A stretch of 64,000 nucleotides of DNA. Source: Fulvivirga ulvae. GTDB taxonomy: Bacteria > Bacteroidota > Bacteroidia > Cytophagales > Cyclobacteriaceae. Positions 1-8,723 of this stretch are shown in pieces. Position 1 is the first letter of the stretch. Every line of letters begins with the position of its first letter. The position numbers and the translations under genes are program-made. The notes under the pieces are model-generated. The model ran no database searches and had not been told where the DNA came from. It saw only the letters and a list, made by a program, of their open reading frames with translations. The stretch covers positions 6,039,501-6,103,500 of the forward strand of contig NZ_CP089981.1 of the NCBI RefSeq assembly GCF_021389975.1. Reading direction: 5' to 3'.

Positions 1-503
1 ACTTCAAATTCCTTTACTGTAGGCTCTCCTGAAGTCTCAACTTTGCCCATATTAAGAGACCTGTATTTGACCCTTATGGCTCCCATTTCAGTAGGCAGAT
101 CATCTTCCAATGACTTGGGCTGGGGCACCACATTGCCTCTGATATAAAGCCTTAAAGGTGCTGCATCCGCACTAGTGGTAACAGTCAGACTCTTATTAAA
201 CTGACCCGGACGGTTTCTTGGATTATACTGAGCCTGTATGTATCCGGTTTCACCGGGCTTAACCGGCTCTTTGCTCCAGTCTGGGGTAGTACATCCACAG
301 CTGGCTTTAACACTTAGTATGCTGACAGGCTCCAAGCCTTTATTTATAAAGCTGAATTCATGGATTACTGGCCCATCCTCTTCCTTAACTGTACCGAAAT
401 CAAATGTCTTCTCGCTAAATACTAATGTTTCGGCCTGTTGTGCTTTAAGCAGGTTAATAGATAAAACACCGACAAAGACAAAAAAAATACTTTTCAAATT
501 CAT
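1..503 (-). CDS. DUF1573 domain-containing secreted protein (3' end cut by window)
   Basis: The minus strand reads from an ATG at 501-503 straight through the left window edge, giving at least 167 residues, so the C-terminus is missing. It opens with a signal peptide (hydrophobic residues 4-20, ending LLKAQ), followed by FDFGTVKEEDGP, FSFINKG and the Cys pair SCGCTTPDW, then YNPRNRPGQFNK. These are the hallmarks of DUF1573, an immunoglobulin-like fold common in Bacteroidota. The family's function is not established; it is exported and probably structural or adhesive. It is divergent from trpS, sharing a 287-base intergenic region. The family call is firm and the role is unknown. Confidence 0.85.
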   Translation of the reverse strand, partial: MNLKSIFFVFVGVLSINLLKAQQAETLVFSEKTFDFGTVKEEDGPVIHEFSFINKGLEPVSILSVKASCGCTTPDWSKEPVKPGETGYIQAQYNPRNRPGQFNKSLTVTTSADAAPLRLYIRGNVVPQPKSLEDDLPTEMGAIRVKYRSLNMGKVETSGEPTVKEFE

Positions 504-790
504 ATATAAGATGGTTTATTACATAGTCTGCATGAATGTTTTAAAACTACGTTTCATGCATTATAGATGTACATTTAAAAGTTCCGCTTAAGTTAGTAAA
601 AGTAACAAAATGAATAAAATCACGTAAAGTTTGATTCACTAATTAACAGATAAATAACAAAATTAAATCCAAACGGTCTGTATATACCGTTTATCCGGGA
701 AATGTAAATAGTACCTGGGTAATCAGTTATTCCTTGTATGTTTTATCATTGTAACCGGATTTTCTTTTATTTGCCAAAAAATTTAAAAAT
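504..790. other. Divergent intergenic region
   Basis: This AT-rich spacer lies between the divergent DUF1573 gene and trpS and must hold both promoters. I see no convincing RNA gene, riboswitch or open frame in it. No clear Bacteroidota -33/-7 pair could be fixed by eye. Confidence 0.4.
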
Positions 791-1762
791 ATGGCGAGAA
801 TTCTAACAGGTATTCAAAGTAGCGGCAGGCCTCATTTGGGAAATATACTCGGAGCAATAAAGCCTGCAATTGAGCTTTCTAAGCAGAAAGACAATCAATC
901 TCTGTTTTTTATAGCAGATCTACATTCTCTCACCACTATAAAAGATGCGCAACAGCGTACGGAGAATGTAAACGCTACCGCCGCTGCCTGGCTCGCCTTT
1001 GGTTTTGATACAGAGGCAAACATTTTCTACAGGCAGTCACGCATACCCGAAGTTTGCGAACTTACCTGGTATCTCAATTGCATCACGCCTTTTCCTATGC
1101 TGGCCAATGCGCATTCGTTCAAAGAAAAATCAGACAAACTGGCTGATGTCAATGCAGGGCTTTTTACCTACCCGGTACTAATGGCTGCTGACATTATTCT
1201 TTACGATGCTAACATTGTGCCTGTAGGCAAAGATCAGAAGCAACATCTGGAAATAACCCGTGATATTGCCAGTATTTTTAATAATCAATACGGTGAGACT
1301 TTCGTTATTCCGGATGCCCAGATTGATGAAAAGGTAATGACGATTCCTGGTACCGACGGGCAAAAAATGAGCAAGTCGTACGGCAATACCATTGACATAT
1401 TTTTACCGGAAAAGAAGCTAAGAAAGCAGGTCATGAGCATAGTAACAGACAGCACACCTCTGGAAGAGCCCAAAGACCCTGATACCTGCAATGTATTCGC
1501 TATCTATAAAATAGTAGCTACCGAAGAGCAGACAGCGCAACTGCGAGAGAAGTACCTGGCCGGAAACTACGGTTACGGACATGCCAAGCAGGAGTTATTT
1601 GAACTTTTGCTGAACACCTATAAAGAGCAGCGTGAAAAGTTTAACTACTTTATGGAAAACCCCGCAGAGCTGGATGACCAGTTAAAAAAAGGTGAAGAGA
1701 AAGCCCGGATAATTGCCCATAAAGTATTGGACAGGGTCAGAAAAAAGGCAGGTTTTAAATAA
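791..1762 (+). CDS. trpS: Tryptophan--tRNA ligase
   Basis: This class I aminoacyl-tRNA synthetase charges tRNA-Trp in the cytoplasm. The 323-residue length is typical for bacterial TrpRS. The HIGH-equivalent PHLGN is at residues 14-18 after TGIQSSGR, and KMSKS is at 192-196 followed by YGN. The middle of the protein carries the TrpRS blocks FKEKSDK, GLFTYPVLMAADIILYDA and VPVGKDQKQHLEITRDIA. The ATG start fits the normal N-terminus of the family. The gene stands alone on the plus strand and ends just before a strong hairpin shared with the converging downstream gene. Confidence 0.97.
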   Translation: MARILTGIQSSGRPHLGNILGAIKPAIELSKQKDNQSLFFIADLHSLTTIKDAQQRTENVNATAAAWLAFGFDTEANIFYRQSRIPEVCELTWYLNCITPFPMLANAHSFKEKSDKLADVNAGLFTYPVLMAADIILYDANIVPVGKDQKQHLEITRDIASIFNNQYGETFVIPDAQIDEKVMTIPGTDGQKMSKSYGNTIDIFLPEKKLRKQVMSIVTDSTPLEEPKDPDTCNVFAIYKIVATEEQTAQLREKYLAGNYGYGHAKQELFELLLNTYKEQREKFNYFMENPAELDDQLKKGEEKARIIAHKVLDRVRKKAGFK

Positions 1763-1779
1763 ATTGATCTACTTTATAA

Positions 1780-1828
1780 AAAAAGTCATTCTTTGCTGAT
1801 AATGAATTCAGGTAAAGAATGACTTTTT
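1780..1828. terminator. Bidirectional intrinsic terminator
   Basis: A perfect 15-bp inverted repeat has arms 1780-1794 and 1814-1828, with a 19-base loop that can itself pair a little further. The left arm starts with an A run and the right arm ends with a T run, so it can terminate trpS on the plus strand and the converging small gene on the minus strand. It starts 17 bases after the trpS stop. Confidence 0.85.
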
Positions 1829-1886
1829 CTCTACAGGACTTTTATGTCCCGGTATATTATTATTACTTGTGAATCAGATAAGGCAC

Positions 1887-2291
1887 CTATTTAGCCTTCC
1901 ATACTACCTCTTTATGCTGAGGGTCAACCTGAAGAATTATCCTGGTCGGTTTTGGCAAAAGAACAAGCTTGGTTTCCTTGCCCGGATAATCATCAACCTC
2001 AACATAAACACCTTCCTTAAAAGAGATGTCGTAACCATCCTCCGTAGAAGTAATTTCGTTAGGCAAATAAGCAATCGGTAACAAAACATCAGTATCGGGA
2101 CAAAACTCATCATGTACTTCATGAAAAGCATCCTCAAGATAATCGCCGTACTTTTCCAGAAAGTCATCTTCGAGGTCATGTAATTCCTCCTCCAACTCAT
2201 CGTAGTCTTCACTACTATAGTCAATTTTACTTAATGCGATCTTTTTCTCTATTAGTGAGATGAGGTCGTTGTCCAGTGCTTTTATATCCAT
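1887..2291 (-). CDS. Small acidic conserved protein of unknown function
   Basis: About 134 residues if translation starts at the ATG at 2289-2291 (MDIKALDNDLIS). An upstream ATG would add 10 residues, but those look like leader sequence. The protein has no signal peptide. A highly acidic helical first half (YSSEDYDELEEEL, DLEDDFLEKYGDYLEDAF) is followed by a more beta-rich second half (DGYDISFKEGVYVEVDDYP, TKLVLLPKPTRIIL). I do not recognise the family; it resembles the small acidic cytoplasmic proteins conserved in Cytophagia. It converges on trpS and probably uses the shared hairpin as terminator. Confidence 0.7.
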   Translation of the reverse strand: MDIKALDNDLISLIEKKIALSKIDYSSEDYDELEEELHDLEDDFLEKYGDYLEDAFHEVHDEFCPDTDVLLPIAYLPNEITSTEDGYDISFKEGVYVEVDDYPGKETKLVLLPKPTRIILQVDPQHKEVVWKAK

Positions 2292-2591
2292 TATTATCAA
2301 TTTGTTAAAAAAGTCGTACAAAACTCAAAAGTCTGCAACTAACATCCAAAAATATCATTCGAAATTATGATCGTCGAAATAAATAATTTTTATAAAAATA
2401 TTTATCAATTAATTTTACGGCACTATTGCCTTATACCTGCAATACAAGGCTCTATGATTTCCCCTGATCAGAAAGGGCTAAACAACTGATAATTAAAATA
2501 TAAACCGGTAAATTCTTTTCAAACCCTTTAGGCAGATTGCTGTTTATTGAAAGGAATATCCATAAATTAACCTATAAAAATTTTTTAACAC

Positions 2592-4310
2592 ATGAACGAA
2601 ATTATAGCCAAGGCCCAGCGCTGGCTGGATAGCAATATAGACACCGAAGCAAAAGGTGAAATCCGTAGTCTGATGAATGACCCGGAAGCCCTTACCGAGG
2701 CATTTTATAAAGATCTTGAGTTTGGTACGGGCGGTTTGCGCGGAATTATGGGCACAGGATCCAATCGCATGAACAAGTACACCATAGGAATGGCCACTCA
2801 AGGTTTGGCTAACTACCTGATCAAGACATACCCTAATGAGGAAATTAAAGTGGCTCTTGCACATGACAGCCGTAATAACAGTCGTTTTTTCGCCGAAACC
2901 GTAGCGGGTGTTTTTTCCGCCAATGGTATAAAAGTGTACCTTTTTGAGGAACTCCGACCTACCCCCGAGCTTTCATTTGCCATAAGACACCTCAAATGTC
3001 ATAGCGGTGTGGTGCTTACCGCTTCTCATAACCCAAAAGAATATAACGGTTATAAAGCCTACTGGAATGACGGAGCCCAGCTTGTAGCTCCTCACGATAA
3101 AAATGTGATTAATGAAGTCAACCAGATCAAATCGATCAATGATGTGAAGTTTGAAGCTAATAACGATCTCATAGAGAATATAGGAAAAAATATTGATAAT
3201 CTGTACTTAAATGAAATCAAAAAGCTTTCCCTTTCTCCTGATATAATCAGATCGCAAAAGGATATTAAAATAGTCTACTCCCCTATTCATGGTACAGGAA
3301 TAAGCCTGGTACCGGAATGTCTTAAGAAGTTTGGTTTTGAAAATATACATGTTGTAGAAGAACAATCTGAGCCTAATGGTGACTTTCCCACCGTAGTTTA
3401 CCCAAACCCTGAGGAAGCAGAAGCGCTGAAGCTCTCACTCAAAAAAGCCAAAGAAATAAATGCCGAGTTGGTTATGGCCACCGATCCTGATGCTGATCGC
3501 GTAGGGATTGCAGTTAAAAACAATAAAGGTGAATATCAGCTTCTCAACGGCAATCAAACCGGTAGTTTACTCATCTACTACATCCTGAAAAGATGGAAAG
3601 AACTGAACAAATATAAAGGCAATGAATACGTGGTAAAGACCATCGTAACCACGGAGCTTATTGATGAGATAGCTGCAAGATTCGGTGTTAAATGCTACAA
3701 TACACTGACTGGGTTTAAATACATCGCTTCTATTATCAGGGAGCTTGAGGGTAAAAAAACTTTCATAGCCGGAGGTGAGGAGAGTTATGGATATATGATC
3801 AGCGACTTTGTAAGAGATAAGGATGCCGTTGCTTCATGTGCTATGATTGCTGAAATGTGCGCCTATGCCAGGTCTCAGGGCAAATCGCTGTTCGACCTGC
3901 TTGTGGAGCTTTACACTGAGGCCGGTTTTTATAAAGAAAAGCTTATCTCTATGACCAAACAAGGCAAAAAAGGGGCTGATGAGATCAAAACTATGATGCA
4001 AAACTACAGAAGCACCCCTCCGGCCCAATTAGCCGGATCAAAAGTGGTAAAAGTAATTGACTACCAAAACAGTACGGAGAAGAACTTGCTGACCGGAGAG
4101 ACCAGTGCCATTGATTTTGAGAAATCTAATGTGCTCCAATTTTTTACTGAGGCCGGGTATAAAGTATCTGCACGCCCGTCTGGAACGGAGCCAAAGATCA
4201 AATTTTATATTAGTGTAAATAAAAAGCTGGATAATGCAGCTCAATTTGACCAGGCAGATGCAGATTTGAATAAACTTATGGAAAGCATTGAAAATGACCT
4301 TCTGGCTTAG
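2592..4310 (+). CDS. Phospho-sugar mutase (phosphoglucomutase/phosphomannomutase family)
   Basis: This cytoplasmic alpha-D-phosphohexomutase interconverts hexose 1- and 6-phosphates and feeds nucleotide-sugar synthesis. The 572-residue length matches the PgcA-like group. The phosphoserine loop TASHNP lies at 143-148 (Ser145), the metal-binding DPDADR at 298-303, the sugar-binding GGEES at 394-398, and the phosphate-binding RPSGTEPK near the C-terminus. The ATG start is supported by the family N-terminus with its FGTGGLRG motif near residue 44. It is apparently monocistronic and closed by a hairpin. The preferred substrate (glucose or mannose phosphate) cannot be settled from sequence alone. 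Confidence 0.93.
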   Translation: MNEIIAKAQRWLDSNIDTEAKGEIRSLMNDPEALTEAFYKDLEFGTGGLRGIMGTGSNRMNKYTIGMATQGLANYLIKTYPNEEIKVALAHDSRNNSRFFAETVAGVFSANGIKVYLFEELRPTPELSFAIRHLKCHSGVVLTASHNPKEYNGYKAYWNDGAQLVAPHDKNVINEVNQIKSINDVKFEANNDLIENIGKNIDNLYLNEIKKLSLSPDIIRSQKDIKIVYSPIHGTGISLVPECLKKFGFENIHVVEEQSEPNGDFPTVVYPNPEEAEALKLSLKKAKEINAELVMATDPDADRVGIAVKNNKGEYQLLNGNQTGSLLIYYILKRWKELNKYKGNEYVVKTIVTTELIDEIAARFGVKCYNTLTGFKYIASIIRELEGKKTFIAGGEESYGYMISDFVRDKDAVASCAMIAEMCAYARSQGKSLFDLLVELYTEAGFYKEKLISMTKQGKKGADEIKTMMQNYRSTPPAQLAGSKVVKVIDYQNSTEKNLLTGETSAIDFEKSNVLQFFTEAGYKVSARPSGTEPKIKFYISVNKKLDNAAQFDQADADLNKLMESIENDLLA

Positions 4311-4327
4311 CAGAGTCACGACCTATT

Positions 4328-4357
4328 AGATATGAGACCTGTTTCGGTCTCATATCT
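4328..4357 (+). terminator. Hairpin downstream of the phosphohexomutase gene
   Basis: A perfect 12-bp stem (arms 4328-4339 and 4346-4357) carries a 6-base loop and begins 17 bases after the stop codon. No strong T tract follows, so it may act as a terminator or as a 3'-end stabiliser. Confidence 0.6.
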
Positions 4358-4484
4358 GCACTATGCCCTTTAAAACGCTTATACTTTATCCGGGCTTTAT
4401 TCAAAATATTTATCACATTTTGATGGCAGAGCTTGCTGATTAAAAGAGTTTTTTACTAGATTTAACCGCTTAACTCCCTGATAT

Positions 4485-5450
4485 TTGGCTTTACTATTAC
4501 ACTCCGCACTTATTATTATTGGCTTTGTATTGCTCATCAAGGGTGCAGGTGCACTTGTAGGAGGAGCATCTTCGCTGGCCAAGAAGTTTAATATCTCTGA
4601 GCTTGCCATAGGCCTCACCATAGTGGCTCTTGGTACTTCCGCACCAGAACTTGTGGTCAACATTATTTCCGGCACAGAAGGTCATAGCGATGTGGTATTT
4701 GGTAATATTATAGGGTCAAATATTTTTAACCTCTTCCTGATCCTGGGTGTATCAGGGACCATTTATCCACTTGTAGTACAGAGAAATACCGTACTTAAGG
4801 AACTACCGTTCTCGCTGTTCATTACCTTATTGCTTTTTTACCTGATTAATGACACGATGTTTGATAAAGGTCCTTCTGACCAGCTTAACTTTATTGACTC
4901 GGTGATATTAACTGTACTATTCGGTTTATTTCTGGCCTATGTATTTTTCAGCATGAAATCGTCTCCTGAAGGTGATGAAAGCAATATTAAAATTTACGGC
5001 GGGCTAAGCACTACTTTACGGATATTGGGAGGTCTGGCAGGTTTAATATTCGGAGGAAAGCTCGTTGTAGATAATGCTGTAGACGTTGCCCGTGTGTTTG
5101 ACGTAAGCGAAAAACTGATAGGGCTTACCATCATAGCCGCCGGCACATCACTTCCTGAGCTGGCAACCTCTGCCGTTGCTGCCTATAAAAAGCAGGCTGA
5201 CATCGCTATCGGAAATGTTATTGGCTCCAATATTTTCAACATACTTTTTGTATTGGGCATTACAGGCCTGATCACACCCTTAAAATACGACCCTGCACTC
5301 AACATTGATATCTACATTCTTTTAGGGGGTGCAGTGCTCTTACTATTGTTTATGTTTACCATCAATAAAAAGAAACTGGACCGTTGGGAGGCCCTGCTTT
5401 ATCTGTTGACATTTATTGGGTACATGGTATTTTTGTTTATGAGGAAGTAA
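4485..5450 (+). CDS. Calcium/sodium antiporter (CaCA family, YrbG-like)
   Basis: This inner-membrane cation exchanger has 321 residues and about ten membrane segments in two inverted halves. Each half carries an alpha repeat: GLTIVALGTSAPELVVN with GNIIGSNIFNL in the first, and GLTIIAAGTSLPELATS with GNVIGSNIFNI in the second. These Glu-containing repeats are the ion-binding signature of CaCA exchangers. No ATG is suitably placed; the TTG at 4485-4487 gives the usual N-terminus (hydrophobic helix ending LLIKGAGALVGGASSLA), so a TTG start is the best choice. It presumably extrudes Ca2+ at the cost of Na+ or H+. Confidence 0.9.
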   Translation: MALLLHSALIIIGFVLLIKGAGALVGGASSLAKKFNISELAIGLTIVALGTSAPELVVNIISGTEGHSDVVFGNIIGSNIFNLFLILGVSGTIYPLVVQRNTVLKELPFSLFITLLLFYLINDTMFDKGPSDQLNFIDSVILTVLFGLFLAYVFFSMKSSPEGDESNIKIYGGLSTTLRILGGLAGLIFGGKLVVDNAVDVARVFDVSEKLIGLTIIAAGTSLPELATSAVAAYKKQADIAIGNVIGSNIFNILFVLGITGLITPLKYDPALNIDIYILLGGAVLLLLFMFTINKKKLDRWEALLYLLTFIGYMVFLFMRK

Positions 5451-5940
5451 TTTCCTCCCTTCTGTTATTGCCCCCACTATTCCAAAGTAAAAAAAGCCAT
5501 GTCCCTCTCCTTTTAAAGGTTTAAGTCATGACCTTCTTAATCTTCCGGTAATTGATATGATGGAACCATGTTGAAAGCAGTTGGAACAAACAGATCAAAA
5601 AATAAAACATGCAAAGTGAAGCTTACCCCTTAAATCAGTAACCCGAAATCCGCTGCCATTTACTTCAGTTTGCCTGCTGCTTTTGCTGGTTGCTATTAAC
5701 GCCTCCTCGCAGATTCAACCTGATCCCTGCTTTATCACTTTTTATCTACTATCATGAGCTTTCGTTGATGTTCCGTGCCTGAGCTTTTTATAGTAACTAC
5801 ATACATTCCGGCATCCCATTCTTTTCCGGGTACAATCACAAGGTTATTAAAAAGCCCAAATAAACTTAAGACTGGTTTTCATGATTTTTTACCGCTCAAT
5901 CAGACACCTTATATGTTAAAACAGCAGTTAGTCATAACTA
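5451..5940. other. Intergenic region with gene remnants
   Basis: No intact gene lies in these 490 bases. On the minus strand they hold a recognisable T9SS C-terminal-domain fragment (listed separately). On the plus strand around 5640-5735 there is a signal-peptide-like stretch (VCLLLLLVAINASSQ) that lacks an in-frame start codon. Both suggest that one or more secreted-protein genes decayed here, at the edge of the alginate locus. Confidence 0.5.
5735..5878 (-). pseudogene. Remnant of a T9SS type A C-terminal sorting domain
   Basis: Minus-strand translation gives about 47 codons ending in TGA at 5735-5737, with a stop codon immediately upstream at about 5879-5881. The string includes NNLVIVPGKEWDAGMYVVTI, then KSSGTEHQRKLMIVDKK and stop. 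The pattern of Gly-x-Tyr-hydrophobic-x-hydrophobic, then a charged turn, then K-L-x-V-lysine is the typical end of T9SS cargo proteins. No N-terminal part or start codon is present, so this is the leftover tail of a deleted secreted protein. It lies just downstream of the two-module PL7 gene, which has its own intact T9SS tail. Confidence 0.65.
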
Positions 5941-7716
5941 CTATCTTCTGATCACTTTAAAGGTTTTTGTAAATTCCTCTTTCTTAATTATTATGAAGTA
6001 AAGCCCTCTTTTTTCAGGTAGTTGCAACTTCATTTCCTTATTGATGTCGTTAAACTCTTTCAGCACTTTGCCAGTGGCATCGGATAAGGTTAATGTACCA
6101 TCAAGTAGTTGGTGATTAACTATATCGATAGTTATGAATGAGTCAGTAGGGTTTGGGTAAATACTTATATCTTTTGATAAATCATCTTCAATAGATACTA
6201 CTTCACCACCACTGCCCTCCTCGAGTTCATCAAAGTAAACTGTTGCTTCACCATCATTTTGAAGATATACACCTGTTTTCCAGTAACTTGGGAAAGTCCA
6301 AAATGCGACCTCTTCATTGGCCTTTTCCTCACCATCAATGGCAATAATCAGATTACCATCCTCTACATGTACGTCCCAATCAAAGTAATCTGGTGGCGCC
6401 AACCCTAAATCAATATGGGTCGTATTTTCTCCACCATCATCGGTTTTTATTGCTGCCCATAAGTGACTTTCAGGGGGTTTTGTAAGGTGCCTATATATTC
6501 TTAAAAGTGGTTTATTAGGTCCATCTCCTGCATTGGCATCATCATGAATCTGCACCACCGTTACCTGGTCGCAGGTCTGCTCCACAAATTTTAATCGACC
6601 ATGCAATGATCGGTCCCCTTCAGAAAGTACCCAATTAGTCTCATGCCGTAATTCAGTGCGCATGCTGGCTCCAGATTGATTAAAAGCTATTTTGTCATCT
6701 TCTGCTACATAAAACCTGTCTGAGGAATAGCCATTGATAATTTCTTCCGTAGTAGCAGCCGTAGTACTTGTTGGCGCTTGTAGCTTACTTCCAGCCAGGA
6801 ACGGTTGAAATCGAGGGATCTCGTAAGGTGCATTATAGGTTTCATGGGTTACATCCAGATCGAAAAACGATACCTGGGCATAATCTCCTTCATCACCAGA
6901 ATTATTTTGATTATAATTTCCGGCTTTAAAATACATCCAATCGTCTTCATACCCACTTGTGCTCATATCAACAATTTGGTGAACATCAGGCTTACCCGCT
7001 CTCATGATAGATACCGTTAAGGTGTTGCCCACTACCTTGATTTTGTATCCAAATTTTTCACCCAATGCAATACCATCAGCAGGGTCGGAGGCACTGCTAC
7101 TTCTACTCCCTATCATTTCGTACCATTGTTCGTCTCCTGTTACCGGCTCATGTGCGATATAAATTGATCCTTTAGAATTTCCGGGTAGCTTTCGGTAGTA
7201 CAACCTGCAGGGCTCATCACTAGAGGCATGAATTTGCCCTATAATTACCCGACCAATTTTACTGGTCTCTCCAGTGGTTGATACATGGTCAACGGCCACA
7301 GTAGCAGTCATTATACCATCTACTGCTCCTGAGGCATCTTGTACTGCCTGACTAGAGGATGAGAATACCCAATTATTAAGGCCAACACCTGTAGTACTGA
7401 TAGCTGTATTACCTGCCCTCAGCATTTCGCGCAGCTCGCTACGCGGATAAGTACTTCCTCCTGTTTCCCCATCATTGGGGCATCTAAAAACCATGGCCCC
7501 CGTTACAGGGTCTGTATAAAATTCATTCTCACTTTCGAACCCATCTGATAACTCCTGTTCTTGTCTTTCCGTCTGGTCAGGTAAAGTGATTTTCCATCTT
7601 GTAAGGTCAAAATTACCACTTGGCGGTAAGTCCGGGTTTTGGGAAAAAATTTCAATATTTAACACTAACTGTAAGGCCGTAGACAACAACAGACAGGATA
7701 AGATTATTTTCTTCAT
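5941..7716 (-). CDS. Secreted alginate lyase with two PL7 modules and a T9SS sorting tail
   Basis: The 591-residue protein is probably exported and released or anchored by type IX secretion. A signal peptide (1-25, ending FSQ) is followed by PL7 module A (about 30-295) with RSELRE at 92-97, QIH at 161-163 and YFKAGNYNQ at 262-270. PL7 module B (about 300-500) has RTELRHE at 353-359, VQIHDD at 388-393 and YWKTGVYLQ at 478-486. Both modules keep the Arg/Glu, Gln-Ile-His and Tyr motifs of catalytic PL7 beta-jelly-rolls, so both look active. Residues 517-591 form a T9SS type A domain (ISIYPNPTDSFITI, GLYFIIIKKEEFTKTFKVI). The two modules differ in sequence, suggesting different subfamilies and perhaps different G/M preference. 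It is the last gene of the alginate locus. Confidence 0.92.
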   Translation of the reverse strand: MKKIILSCLLLSTALQLVLNIEIFSQNPDLPPSGNFDLTRWKITLPDQTERQEQELSDGFESENEFYTDPVTGAMVFRCPNDGETGGSTYPRSELREMLRAGNTAISTTGVGLNNWVFSSSSQAVQDASGAVDGIMTATVAVDHVSTTGETSKIGRVIIGQIHASSDEPCRLYYRKLPGNSKGSIYIAHEPVTGDEQWYEMIGSRSSSASDPADGIALGEKFGYKIKVVGNTLTVSIMRAGKPDVHQIVDMSTSGYEDDWMYFKAGNYNQNNSGDEGDYAQVSFFDLDVTHETYNAPYEIPRFQPFLAGSKLQAPTSTTAATTEEIINGYSSDRFYVAEDDKIAFNQSGASMRTELRHETNWVLSEGDRSLHGRLKFVEQTCDQVTVVQIHDDANAGDGPNKPLLRIYRHLTKPPESHLWAAIKTDDGGENTTHIDLGLAPPDYFDWDVHVEDGNLIIAIDGEEKANEEVAFWTFPSYWKTGVYLQNDGEATVYFDELEEGSGGEVVSIEDDLSKDISIYPNPTDSFITIDIVNHQLLDGTLTLSDATGKVLKEFNDINKEMKLQLPEKRGLYFIIIKKEEFTKTFKVIRR

Positions 7717-7744
7717 AATTTAATTAATTTATAATACTAACAAC

Positions 7745-8686
7745 TCAGGCTTCTTTCCATAAACTCTGAATAGTAGACAGGTCTTTTTTCATGGCATTGA
7801 AAACAACCTGTTGATCTACGGTAATCTCGCTGCTGCCTTTTTCAGCTCCGCCCAACGGGTATTCCAGGTGTAAGGAAACAGGTGGCTTAATTCCGTAACT
7901 TTTTAGCAATTGGAAATAACTTCTAAAGTCAACCATTCCTTCTCCTATAGGGACATTGACGATATACCACTTACCATTTTCCTTATCCCATACAAAATCT
8001 TTTAGCGCAATGGTTTTAATATGATTCTTTAGGAGCCTCACACCATTGGGCCATGACCGACCGCCTTCTGCTACCGCATGCCTAATGTCGTACTGTGTGC
8101 CAAAATACTGAGGGTTAGCTGCTTCTAATAGTTTTTTCACCTCCCATACTGAGGCTCCAATACTCATCCCGGAGTGATTTTGATAGCAACCTACAATGTT
8201 GTGTTTTTCGTTTAGATCGCCTAATTGTTTGATTTTTTCCTGATAGTAATCAAGTGAAGCTTCTAACGATTGATTTTCACTGTATTTGTACCAGTTGCTT
8301 CTGTAAAACTTGACCCCCTCGACTGCGGCCGTTTCGATTACTTCAACGTCTATTGGATTAGCAGCATCAGAAATAGCCGTTGTAATCATTTCACAAGACA
8401 GACCTGCCTTCCTCATTTCAGCAATCGCCTTTGGCAGGTCTTGCTTTACATTTTCAGGCAACACATGCCCTTTTGGCCGTACGGTAAGGTCTAACCCTTT
8501 AAAGCCGATGTCAGCCGCAAGTTCAGCCGATTTTTTATAATCTAAGAATTGCAGATGCTTAGAAAAAATATATACATCTAACGGTTCGGGCTCTTGAAAA
8601 AACTGACCTGCGGCATGGGTATAAAGCGGAGCCAACAGGCCGAAGGCCCCTGCTTTTTTAATAAAAATACGCCTTGAATCGGTCAT
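7745..8686 (-). CDS. Sugar phosphate isomerase/epimerase-like TIM-barrel protein, exported
   Basis: The 313-residue protein belongs to the xylose-isomerase-like TIM-barrel superfamily (AP endonuclease family 2 fold). The N-terminus carries a twin-arginine-type leader (SRRIFIKKAGAFGLLAPLY), suggesting Tat export to the periplasm. Typical barrel blocks follow: AADIGFKGLDLTVRP, GCYQNHSGMSIG, FGTQYDIRHAVAEGG and KTIALKDFVWDKENGKW, with acidic and His residues that could bind a divalent metal. It sits between two PL7 genes, so a role in alginate use is likely. Its reaction is not known; it could isomerise or epimerise a uronate product, or be an accessory protein. The family is clear and the substrate is open. 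Confidence 0.75.
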   Translation of the reverse strand: MTDSRRIFIKKAGAFGLLAPLYTHAAGQFFQEPEPLDVYIFSKHLQFLDYKKSAELAADIGFKGLDLTVRPKGHVLPENVKQDLPKAIAEMRKAGLSCEMITTAISDAANPIDVEVIETAAVEGVKFYRSNWYKYSENQSLEASLDYYQEKIKQLGDLNEKHNIVGCYQNHSGMSIGASVWEVKKLLEAANPQYFGTQYDIRHAVAEGGRSWPNGVRLLKNHIKTIALKDFVWDKENGKWYIVNVPIGEGMVDFRSYFQLLKSYGIKPPVSLHLEYPLGGAEKGSSEITVDQQVVFNAMKKDLSTIQSLWKEA

Positions 8687-8723
8687 ATGGGTATTTTATA
8701 ATTTTACACAACAAAACTATACG

